From: Neospora caninum Liverpool
Lineage: Eukaryota > Apicomplexa > Conoidasida > Eucoccidiorida > Sarcocystidae
Assembly: GCF_000208865.1 (NCBI RefSeq)
Contig: NC_018396.1
Location: forward strand, 682,001-746,000
DNA: 64,000 nt
Reading direction: 5' to 3'
Shown here: positions 11,701 through 23,700 of the stretch, in pieces
Layout of the letters: every line of letters starts with the position of its first letter
Position numbering within the stretch: the first letter of the stretch is position 1
Translations under genes and position numbers: made by a program
Notes under the pieces: generated by a model
Told to the model about the DNA's origin: nothing
What the model saw: only the letters and a program-made list of their open reading frames with translations
Database searches by the model: none

Positions 11701-14700
11701 TCCTCTCCGTTGCTCTTTGCTTTCTCGCGGGTTTGTTTGATCGCGCCTTCTCCCTTTCCACACTTTGTTTTCCCGCAGCTCGCAGCAGGGGATGTCTTCA
11801 AACTCCGGCCAGGCGATCCTCTCCCCTGCGACTCCGTGCGAGTCATTCCGGCCTTCCTCGTCTCGCGGCGCGGGCGGCCTGGCGCGAGACAGAAACGCTC
11901 GCGGAGACAGGTATCGCCGTCGCCTTCGGCCGTGTCTCACGGGACAGAGATGGGCCCTTCGCGTCTTGCAGGTGCCCTTCCCCAGGGGGGCGATCGCGAC
12001 CGTAAGGGCCAACGCAGACTTTCCAAGTCGTCCTCGCCACACTCCGGGGATCGCCCAGCACTCGCTTTCCGCGGGGCATCGTTGCGGTCCCTGAGAGCTA
12101 AAGTTGTTGCGTCGTCGCCGTCGCCTCAGTCTGCGCCACTCCCCCCGCCTTCTCTGTCTACGTCTTCTTGCTCTTCTCCGTCTTCTCGCTCTCCGTTTCG
12201 TTCGCTTCTTTCTTCTCCATCCATCTCGTCTTCTCCCTCGTCTTCGGCGCCCCCACTGTCGATGCGTCTCGTGCTCCACCCTGTCTTCTCTGCCGGCGTG
12301 TATCGCGTCGGCACAGTGTTTTCGCCCTTTGATTCTGACCCAACGCTTCGGTCTGGCGAGCGGAGGTCTTCCTCGCCTCTGGAATCGGAGGGCGAGGACA
12401 GAGCGCGGCTGCCTCGCTCTTCTTCCGTCGCTCGTTTTCTGTCTCCTCCCCACACGGCGAAGCGGCCTCGACGCGGAGGCAGAACCCAGTCGCCTCACGC
12501 ACGTCGCCAGCATCCTTCCCGAGTTTCTTCGCATGCCTCGCCGCCGTTCGCCTCGGCAGATCTGCCGTGTGAGACGCCAGCGACCGGGGGTTTCACGCAC
12601 AGACGGAGGCGTTTTCCGTTTTCTCCCTCCGACTCCGAGGTCGACTCTTCGCGGTCGTCTTCGCGCCCGTCCCGACGGCCAGGCGCTCTTGCCCCGCTCC
12701 CAAGAAGGGCGCAGTGTGGGGCCTCGGACAGCTCCGCTGGACGAAGGCGCTCGCCCCCTCGCTCGCCCTCCTGGCGTTCTCGCCGCGCACCTGCGTCAGG
12801 CAAGAAACAGAGACGCCACCGGTCCGCGTCGCCCGCCTACTTTTCCCTCGAGCCCGATGGCCTTTCAAGACGCGTGAAGGACTCAAGAGGAGCCGTCGCA
12901 GCAAGGCCAGAAAGAGGGGAATGGGAAAGGAGAGAGGAGGAGTGGACGAGAAGCTGGTCGAGAGCCAGAACGTTGTCGGAGGCGAGGAGCGGGAAACGCC
13001 GAGAGGTGCGCGGAAGAGATGGTGAAGGGCTGTATCCGGTGTCACGAGAGAGAAGGAAGCGCGAGGGAGGCGCGAGGGCAGACGACGGCGAGACAGCCTG
13101 GCCAAATGCCTGGACAGGCATCAGTGAAAAGACGAGGGCAAGACTTCCGCGGGAGTCGAGGAAGAAGCTGTGGGTGTCGGACCGCGAGGACGGGTATCGT
13201 CGAGGACGCGAGAGCAGCGAGGAGGAAGATGCGAGACACAACAGACAGATTCGGAAAGCGTACCCGTGCGGCGACGCCTACCGGCGACGGCGAAGCGGCC
13301 GAGAGGAAAGCACGAGGCGGCATCTGGACGTTCACAGTCGCCGAGACAAAGACCGCGGAGAACGAGGCGGCGAGAGAGGGCGAAAGCGAGAGAGAGAGAA
13401 AGAGAGAGGAAGAGAGAGAGAAAAAGAGAGAGGCCGAGGAAGAGGACGCGACAGGGAGGGCGACGGAGGCAGAAAGCGAACGCGCGAACGAGAAAGGAGA
13501 GAGTCACCAGGCAAGGGTCGCGCATCCTCCGTGCATCGCAGACGCCGGCTGAGTGAAGGCGACAGACGAAGTGGACGCAGAGGGGACTGCGGAAGGGAAT
13601 CTGAGAGGGAAGACGGAAGAAGGCTCGGCGTGGAACGGCAAGACGGCGAGCGACTTTCGAGTGGACGAGGCAGAGCCGGAAGGGCGGAATACCTCGAAGA
13701 GCGCACCAGTCGGTGGAGAGTGAGTGATCCGTTTGCCTTCACCGGAGAGAGTGCATGTGAAGAAGAAGGGCGAGGTCGGCACTCGGTGCTCCCCGCTAAC
13801 TTCACTCCGAAACCCAGATACTCGTGGTCGTCGCTCGCCGACCGAGAAGCGGTGAGCCCCGTTGGACCCCGGCGTCTCGGCACCGAAGCTGTCCACTCTC
13901 GCTCGCCTCGCGCCGCCTCAGATTCTGCTTTCTCTGCAACAGACCCTGAAATTGTCGTTGCATCAGCGGACGGGGCGCGGGACCGCGTAGAGACACCGGG
14001 AGCGTGTGGAGAGGCGCCGAACTCGCCGCCCTTTTCGTCGCTGCCGTCTCTCTTTCGGGGCTTCTTCTCGCGGCCCGGGGACAAAGTCCCCTCCACGGGA
14101 CCGGCGCGATGTGGCCCATCATCGGCGCCCAGTGGCGACGGCGGAGAGGCGGGACATGTTGCAGCTCAGAGGCAGTCCGAAGGAAAGATCGAAAAGGCAG
14201 GTGATGGGAGCGAGGACGAGACGGAGGAAGAGGACGCGTTGATAGCTGCGTCCGATGTGGCGCCAGACCTCGCGTCCGGGACATTCATCGCACTTCGAAC
14301 GTCTTGCGTTGGGACGCTGAGGACGTTCCTAGAGGTGAGGCCACGCGCGGCGTTTTCTAATGTCCTTGTCCTCGCTCTCGTTTCCGAAGGCTCGCGGCCT
14401 TCCTTTCTCGCTTCGTGCTTGATCATCAGGTCTTGGTATCCAGCTCTTTCCCTCCTTCTCGCTTCCCCCGATTTCTCTTTCGCCTTCCTGCCTCACGACC
14501 CGGCAGAGTCGCACTTCCTCGCGCGTCTCCAACCCTGCCGCGCGTCTTCGCCCTGACGCAGTGTCTGTGCCTCTTTGGAGGCTCCGCTGGCCTTTTCAGT
14601 CCCGCCTGTTCCTCGCCCCCAGTCGCGTTGACAGCGTCTTCTAAGCGTCTCAAGTTCACCGTCGCCCTTCGTCGTGTCCACCTTTTTTTTCATCTTTGCG

Positions 14701-17700
14701 CCTCCGCGTCTTCTCTCTGTTTCCTCGTTCCGCCGGTCTGCTGGGTCTGCTTTGGGGCGGGCCCCTATCGTCTTCCGACCGCTGCCTACGTCACCGTTTC
14801 TCGTGACTTCTTTCTCAGCGCTTTGTCGCTCCGCCTCTGCGCTCTCTGTCGTCTTTCCAGGAGAGTCTCCGAAACCCTGCGTCCTCGAAAAGCCGCGCCA
14901 AAGTGCCCTTCTTTGAGGCTGCGGACCTCGTCAGTCGACAGGTCGCGTTCCTCTGGCTCGTCGCCTGCGCCCTTTGCATTTTCTCCGTGATATTCTGGTG
15001 AGCTGGAAACTTGTCGGAAGCAGATGGCAAGAAGCCCGCCCCATCTCTGTGTTCTTCCTCTGCTGCTGGCCGGTCTCTCCACCACCCCACATGTCTCGCC
15101 CTCTCTATGACAGGTTTAGGGTCCCTATCGGCTTCTGTCTCCATCTACCTTACCACCCCTCTCCTTTTCGTCATTTTTCACCTCCCTCTCTCTTCATAAC
15201 TCCCTCTTCTTTGGTTTCTGTGTCTCCCTCTCTCTCGGCTTCTGTGTCTCCCTCTCTCTCGGCTTCTGTGTCTCCCTCTCTCTCGGCTTCTGTGTCTCCC
15301 TCTCCTTCGGTTTCTGTGTCTCCCTCTCTCTCGGTTTCTGTGTTTCCGTCTCTCTCGGCTTCTCTGTCTCCCGCTCCGTCGGCTTCTCGGTCCCTTTGCT
15401 TCTCTCAAGCGGTATACCTCTGGTGGGGTTCTCCCTGCACGCAAATTGGCGGCTTCGCTGTGCCGGCGATCTTGTCTCTGTCCAGGGACGTGGTGGCGCG
15501 CACGGGGGACGAGGTCGTCCCTCTGAGCCTTCGCGTCGCTCGCTGGCAGCTTCCCATCAACGTCACGTTTTGCATGCTAATGGCGAGTAAGGCGGGCGCG
15601 CCGGCAGGCGAGGGCCTAACCAGGCAGCGACGCAAAACCGCAGAAACGGACAGAGAAGATCGATTTTCGGTGCCCCATCTTTCACGGAAATCGGCTAACC
15701 GAGCCATTCACCCTTGACGAGGAGTCGAGAAGGAACACAGAAAAAGATGACGTATATACACATATACGAGTCTATCTGGGTGGGCATCTCAATACAAGTA
15801 TATATCACCCGGATATATATATATATATATCAATTTGTAAGGATATGTGGCCATTCCGCATCTCCTTATGTACAGATAAATGTATGTATATATTTAAACA
15901 TATCGAGAGGAGAAAGGGAAAAGCATATGTATAGTTTCATCTGAACTGAAAACTGTATGCATGCGTCTACATCCACATGTGTGAATAAAGATTTATCTTT
16001 TTTTCTTTCGAAAAACGCTGCGTGCAGTCCCTCGAATTCTGGGAGAGCTGACGGACATCTGGGGGAATGCGCGACTCCAGTCTCTGTTCCAGGTACGTTG
16101 TCTTTTTCTAATCTTCTTACGCAACTCGGAGAACACATTCATTTGTTTGACTCACTTTCGTGTCTCCCTCGGGCCCTGACCTTCCGTCTCTCTCGCGCAG
16201 AACCCCCAGCCTTCTCTTCTTGGAACCCTTCTGTCCAGCTCCTGCTTGTTTCGTCTTGGCATCCTTCTTCTCCTTCTCGTTCTCCTTCTTCGTCTTTTTT
16301 TTCTCCCTCTCCGCCTCTCCTCTCTGACTGCATGTCTTTCTTTCTGTCTTTTTGTCTTTCACCTGCGCCTTTTCCCGACGTCCTTGCGTCGACTGCTTCT
16401 GTCGTTTTCCTTTGTTTTCAGGAGGCGCACTATCGGGCACGCCAGGACGCATGCGTGGACGTGGAGGGCGACGGCCGGGTTTGTCGCTCGATTTCTTCTT
16501 CGTCCTGGTCGACAGATGATTCCTCCACGGCCTCGTCCGTCTCCTCGACCGTCTCCGTCTCCAATGTGCCCATCAGCAAGCAAATCAAGGAACTCATTTA
16601 CATCTTCAAAAGAGTACACTCCCCTCGCGATTGTGTGACATACATTTATGCAAGTATATGCAATGCCTATTCACAGCCAAACACTCATACAAACATATAT
16701 ATATATATATATATATATATTCACGCGATATATATATATATATATATGTATAGAAAGAAGTCGAAGTATACAAGCCAACCCAGTCGTTTACAGCCCCACC
16801 TGTACTAGCCCTCAGTGCATGTGAGGCCTTGCCTGCGTCCGTGGATTTCTCCATTCCCGGACGTCGTTTCGCTCCGCTGAGTAACGGGCGACGTTTAGCA
16901 CTTGTTCGCGTTTCTCCCGTTTCTGGGGTGTATGTACACATGTGCATATGCACGGAGACGGCGTTGTTTTGTCGGTGCGCACTCGGCAAACGCTTTGAGG
17001 GGTTTCTTGCCTTTTCCACTCCAGGGTCTAGACGGCTCTTCGAATTTGCTGCACATCATGAACAGCACGACTGTGCTCTGCTTCGTCGACAAGGATGGGA
17101 TTCTCGTCGACGCGTGCCGCACGCTCCAGGAGGTTGCCGTCGGCGCTTCAAACACAATGCACACATCTGCGGAAGACGCACGAGGTGATTCAGGACTTGC
17201 TGCATCGCCTCACCTCCACCTGGCCTCTGCGCGACAGCCTGTGGGGCTAAGCGCCCGAGAGGACGATCTGGAAGAAGAGCGAGAACCGAGTGAAGACGAG
17301 CACGAAGCCCGACACCGGCAGCAGGCCGAGGAAGACCAAGAGCAGGATCTCGAGCAGGAAATGGAGCAAGAACAGGAACTGGAAAGGGCGGAACAGGCGG
17401 ACGAACAGGAAGAACACGGCGCAGGCAATCTGCGCTCGCCGTCGCTCTTCTTCGAAGGAGCAGAAGCCTGCATGGACGCTGGATTCTACAGTTTTCTTGA
17501 AGTTGGCGAACACGCGGCGCCGTTTACTGTCGTGCGAAAGGCCACAGGTGGGCGCCCTCGAATCGATGCTTGGGGGGCTTCTAGGCGAACAGAGGTCCAA
17601 GAGAGCGACACTAGAGGAGAGAACGATGGCGACAAGAGAGGAGACCAAGGTGGCGAAACGCGAGCGCCAGTCGCGTTTTCTGCCTGGCGCGTGAAAAGCT

Positions 17701-20700
17701 CGGCGGCTGTGGGCGCCCATGGGGGCGATGCGGGGGCCGGAGACAGAGAGACACCGAAGGGAGGCCTACGGATGTCCAACCGTCTCTCGGCTCTGCGGCA
17801 GACAACGCGATCGCAGAGCGGAATTTGTCCCCAGTGTCGAAAGCGTGAAGGAGGCTGCGTACCGACACAGGGACACGGCGGTCGGCAGTCGCGAAACAGC
17901 ACTAGACGGGAAGACGCGGATGGGGAAAGAAAGCAGGCGACGTTCCTTTTTTCCTACGTTTTCCGGAAAACGCGCTCCCGAAAGGCGCCAGCGACTGCTG
18001 GCGCCTCCGACCGTCCTCAGGCACGTCGGCGCGCACGACGTTCAAGACTCTGCCGCGCGGCACTCTCGCGACGATTCTCCAGCGTCTTCTCCTGCGCGGC
18101 TGTCGTCGTCGCTCGCCTCCTCCGTTGCCTCGCTTCTTCCGTCTCGCCAGCACAGTCGCAAGAACGAGCAAACGCGAGGACGCAGGGGGGCCTGCGCTGC
18201 AGACGAGAGAGTCGCCTTGAGAGGCGAGCGAGACGAAGCCGGAAGAGAAGACGATCGAGAAGAGGAAGGAAACGAAGAGGGAGAACAAGAAGGAGAACAC
18301 GGAGACGAAGAGAAAAGGAGACAAGCCGAGGGGAGTAACGAGGGGGAGGAGAGACGCGCGGATGCAGAGTCCGACTCTTCCGGTGTCGAAGGCGACCCCT
18401 TCGGTGTGTTGGATCTCAGTGAGGACCCTGGCGAGGAAGGCGGCGAAGACTGCAGACGCGAGGAAAGACGAGAAGCAAGAGAAGAAGAGGAACGAAGGGA
18501 AGAAGAAGACGCGCTGAGGGAAGAAGAAGATGCGCTGAGGGAAGAAGAGGACTACACACGCGACAGGCACGCACAAGAGAGAGAAGTCTTGCTGAGGCCG
18601 ATAACAGAATTCAGAAAAGTCGTTCTCGATCTCATCAACGACGACGAATGTGAGGTTGGCCTCCGATTCGAAAATGTAAGTTCTCCATTTTCGACGTTTG
18701 CAGAGGCGCGTTTCATGTGTGACCACAGGGTGGAAGCGCGTATGGACGCATATATATATATATATATATATACATATGTACATGTGGATGTCGATAGGCA
18801 TGCACTGTATTTCGATGTATATCAGCGCACCCGTGCCTCCGTATGTATATATCTTTACGAATGTCTCCATATATATGTAAGTATATGCATCTATGTATTC
18901 ATAAATGTTTTTGACTATTATATATGTCTACCTCGTGTATGTGCATCCCTATCTGTATCATGGATGTAGGGGTCTCGGCATTCCGCGTCCAGATAAATTT
19001 GATTGCTATGGCTGTTCATTCGGTTCCTGGTCCTTGTCTTGCATTTCTTCAGGATTCATGGATCGAATACACCACACAGCTCAAACCACTTGCACTCGCC
19101 ATGGCCCTTACTCAGCTCCCGCGCCCTCCGCGAAAGAGGTGATTGGGGGCTGGCTGTCGCGTCTCCGCTAATCGTCCAGAGAAGATTCACACATCTTATT
19201 TGTGAATAGCCAAACAGACATAGGTCCTTGCACATCTATATTCTCGTACATGCATACATATATATGTATATATGTATGTATATATGTATCTGTATGTATA
19301 TATTTATATGGTCGTGTACGGGGATACGAATATACATTCGCATTCACTTGCCTTTACATGTGTGTACATCTATGGATCTGTGTATTTTTGTGGGCCGGGT
19401 TGGTTCTCTGGATGACTTTCCCCATTTGCGAAAATGTGCCGTTATTTTTCCGTAGCCTTTTGCCTGTGGTGGAGGCGTTTACTGACGAAGAGAAGCTTTC
19501 AGATCTGCTTCACATCTTGAGACGGACCGCAGACTCGCGACTCAAATACGACGCGTTTCCCGTCTTTGCCACGCGAGGCGAATGTCGCGAAGCCCGACAG
19601 ACCCGAAACCGGATGCGAAGCCTCTGAAGGAGGCGAAAAGGTGTCTCTGCATGGGGAAATCTGGGAATCGCGTGAAGGCACAGTCGGCCTGTTTTCGCCT
19701 CTTTGCTTCTCTGCAGTGTCGCCGACCCAAGTTGGCTCTTCTCCCTTTACGTTCAAGACGTCGTTCTTCCTCATCCCGACCGCCCAGGTATACACGCCCA
19801 CTGCCTCTTTCAAACAACGCGCCAAGTGTCTGTCAAGCTGTCCAGAAGTCCCCGTCTAGGTCTTCTATCCATTTCTGCCTCTCTCGATCTTGCTTACCAC
19901 CTGAGTTCCCCCTAGACGCTCAAAACTGTATAAACGTACTTTCCGCCGGTGTCGGATTTTCGTTTGTTTTTCTGGTCTTCTTCTCAGAGTTTCTCGCTCT
20001 GGCTCTTCCTGACAGCCCCCAAGTCCCGCTTCGCGGCTCATGCTTTCCCTTCGTTGGACTTTCTCGCAATCCCTTCTGTCCTTCATGCCTCCGCCTTTCC
20101 TCCACGGTTCGTGCCTCCGGTGCCGCATTTCTTTCTTTCCATTTTCGCCGTCCTGTCCTTTTTCGTTTTTCTCTCTGGCGCCGTGTCTCGCTACGCAGGT
20201 GCTCACGAAGAACTCCTCGACTGTCAGTGCAGTCTGGCGAAGATCGTGGGGTTTTCCGACACGTTCCTTCACAAATTTCTTCCTCTCAGGTTCGTCCGTC
20301 GCTGACGCTTCTCGCCTTTTCTGTTTTTCCCACGTGTGGTGCGGGAACCATTCCACGTTTTCTCGTTTTGCCCGCGGTCAATAAAGAGTACAAAAAACGC
20401 AAGGGCGGCGAGCGGCCTTACCAAGGTCGGAGGCAACGAGGCGTGCATGCGAGGGACAGCCGGCAGGGTGCGCTGTGAGAGCAGAGTCTCCGTGTGGATT
20501 GCAGATTGTTTGTGCGGAGACAAACTCTACTCTGGGATCGCAACAATACTACGGGGCCTAGCTCGGATCTTTGTGGTCTTACAGACGTCTTTCTACGGAG
20601 GCGAGGGTGGCGTTTGTTTTCGTTTTCGAGGCCAGCTTCTGCCGGACAGCCTCGGGTCTTGTCCTGGTTCACACTGCTGCTTCTGCCGCGCCTTTTTGTT

Positions 20701-23700
20701 CTCTCTTGCTCTTCCTTAATCTTCGGTTTCGTCCACAAAGGCATGTCGCACGGACTGTCTTCCTGCCTGGCATCCTGGCAGACTTTGCGCTCCGTGCCGC
20801 AACCAGCTCTGCCTGTTCAGGCGTCTCTCTCTTTTGCTTCAGATTTGTTCTCGCCGTCAAGGCGTCTCTGCCTCACCGCCGTTCGTCTTTGCACTCGCGG
20901 CCATCGTCGTCTTCACGTCTTTGTCTATCCGAAGGCATCCCCGATGATCCGCCAAGGCAGACGCGCGAAAAGGAAGAACGAGAGCGCCCGAACCGAGCGA
21001 GAGGCAGAGCGTCGGCCGGCGTGGGAGATGAAGCGGAAGAAACACACGGAGACGAAGGGAGAGAAGAGGACGAATACGGGGCAAGAAGCGAGACGTCCAG
21101 GGAGAAGGACAGGGCGACGGAGAGGAAGGAACCGTGGGGGGAAACCGAAGAGGTAGATGATCCGGGGAGAGAAGAGAGAATGGACGAAGGGACGCTGCGA
21201 ACGCTGAACGCAGAGAAGACGAGGACCAGCGCGTTTACGCTGAGGCGAGTGACGTGGGCAGACGCGCGCGCCGCCCGCCAGAGAGCAGGGAAAACGCATC
21301 GGGGACCGCCCCCAAGGCCCATCGCCCAAGCAGACAGCGAAGGCGCTTCAGCGAGACCCGACCGTCCACTCCGTACCCAGGGTAAGTGCAGAATGGACCT
21401 TCAAGCCCTGTCTTTGTCGGTTATTAGTCGGTTATGGGAGAGAGAGGAACGACTCCCTATCAGTTTGCATCCTTCGCTCTTTCCCTTCGCCACGCGCGCC
21501 CTCGTTCCTCACGCTCCTACACCTACGTGGGTCTCGCTTTCTGTGTGTCTGTACACCTCAGGTAAGGTGTTATTATTCCGCAAGTCCTCTCCCCTAGCTG
21601 TTCGCCTCTTTCACCGTTCCCGTTCTTCTCCGCCGTCTGCCTCGCCTTCACACTCGCGTTCTCTCTCTTCGTCTCTCGCGTCAGCCTCCGCCGCGGGCCA
21701 CGGCGGCTCGCTTTTGTCGGGTGGCGAGCGGCGCGCTTCCGCCGCGAAACGGAGACAGCTCGAGGCAGGAGACAGAACTGTAGACGAGGGCGCAGGCGCC
21801 GATATCAGCGAAGCCGAGGGAGAACGGGACGTTTTTGTCCCTTTTTTCCGCGTCTTCGCCAACCACGAGAGCCAGCCCAGAGACGACCTCCGCTCGTCCT
21901 TCTCCAGTTCAGAGGCGAGCGGGAGGGGTCGGGCCGTTGCGCGCACTCCTCCGCACGACGGGCGCAAAAACAGCTCAAAGGAACGCGCGCGACGCCGAGA
22001 CGAAAGAGGCGACACACACCGAGATGCCACAGAGCGCGGCGAAGGAGAAGAGACAGAGACAGACGAAAGAGAAGAGACGGAGAGAGACGAAAGAGAAGAG
22101 ACGGAGAGAGACGAAAGAGAAGAGACAGAGCGAGACGAAAGAGAAGAGACGGAGAGAGACGAAAGAGAAGAGACAGAGCGAGACGAAAGAGAAGAGACAG
22201 AGCGAGACGAAAGAGAAGAGACGGAGAGAGACGAAAGAGAAGAGACAGAGCGAGACGAAAGAGACGATACAGAGCGCGAAGACGAGGAGGGGAAGTGGGA
22301 GAGAGAAGGCGACGACGAGAGACAAAGTGACAACGCGAGACAGGAAAGAGAGGGAAGCGTCGACAGAGAGGCATTGCCGAGCGACTGCGAAGAGAGTGAC
22401 GTCCACAGAGAAAGTTCATGGGCACGTGCAAGTGACGGGGATGCTCTCATGCTCTGGGTTGTTCGCGATGTCGCCAGCAAAGTCGCCCACCTCTTCGTTA
22501 AGGTAGGCAAGGCGACCGAGAAGGACGCAAAACACCAGAAAAGACCTGCCGCGCGCGGGGTGCGGTGCCGCTTGGAGGGACGAACAGGAGAGGCGGACGA
22601 AGCTGGCGGGCCAGCGAGATCTCATGAAAGATTCAACACGTGCAGGTTGCGGAGGAACGCACCTTCGCCAGCAAAAGGATGCCGGGGAAAGGCTGGATAC
22701 AAAAGCGAAAGAATGTGTTGTGTCTCTCTGCGTCGTTTTCCCTCTGGTCTCTGGTGTGTCCGGTCCCAGGGCGTCCCGTCGCTTCTTCTGCCCCGAGTCC
22801 AGTTCTACCTCGACGGCCAGCAACTGCTCCCGTTTGACGCGAGCGCTGCGCATTCCCTCTTAGAACTCAACAACCAGTGGCTTTCAAGTGGTAAATCTTT
22901 CGGGTGGAGTCGACGCGGTAGCCAAACGTTCGCCTCCACACCGTGTCCCCACGCTCACCGTCTGTCGCCCAACTGTCTCTCTAGGCTGTGCGGAACACTC
23001 TGCCCCACATGTCCAGGGGGCGTGGCGCATCGTCTGTCGAAAAGCGCATCGTGTCTCTTTCTTTCGCCCTGTTTTCTCTTTCTTTTATGTCCATCCTTGT
23101 CTGTACTGGACGCATTAACTGTCGCTGTTTGCAGGTCTGGACGCCATCGCGTTCGGGTACAGGCCGCTTCAGCTCGACCAGGAAGAAGCCCTCTTGGCTG
23201 TGTTGCACGAGAGATCGCTGTTTTCTCTCTGTTCCTCGCCGGGGTTGCCTCCGCCGCCTCGCGCGTGCGTCAGCCGCGTTGCGCAGAGCCGAGACGCAGA
23301 GACCGACGCGCCGCAGGACGACGCGTGTCGCGACGCGCGGGAAGACGGCCCCGCGCACCCGAACAAAAAGGGAAAATTCGAGCCGCGCCCCTCCCCGTCT
23401 TTCGTCACACCTCAAACGACGGACGACGAACGCGAGGCAGAAGAACGCAGCGGCGCAGAGGAAAGAGAAGCTGGCGAAAGCGAAAGGGAAGGAGACGAAG
23501 CAGAGGGCGAGGATGGCGTGTGTGGCCGCGAACGCTGGATTTCGGTCCCCTGTCACGTGGGCGAGATTAGCGCGATGGGAACAGTTGCTCCCCTGCCTCG
23601 CTTTTCTTTCCATGAGGCGTCCAGCCTGTGCCTCTCACGCGCACACGGCACGCGACGCAGGTTCCAGTCTCTCCAAGGCACGCGAGGAGAGAGAGATCGC

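Noticed and set aside
18339..18675. Ending the TMEM94-like protein at the stop near 18338
   Set aside because: Downstream exons continue the TMEM94 match in order to the very C-terminus, so a frame conflict is more likely than a true end.
21611..22510. 299-codon minus-strand frame rich in Ser-Leu
   Set aside because: It is the reverse of the EETERDER repeat exon; Ser/Leu runs are simply the complement of Glu/Arg codons.
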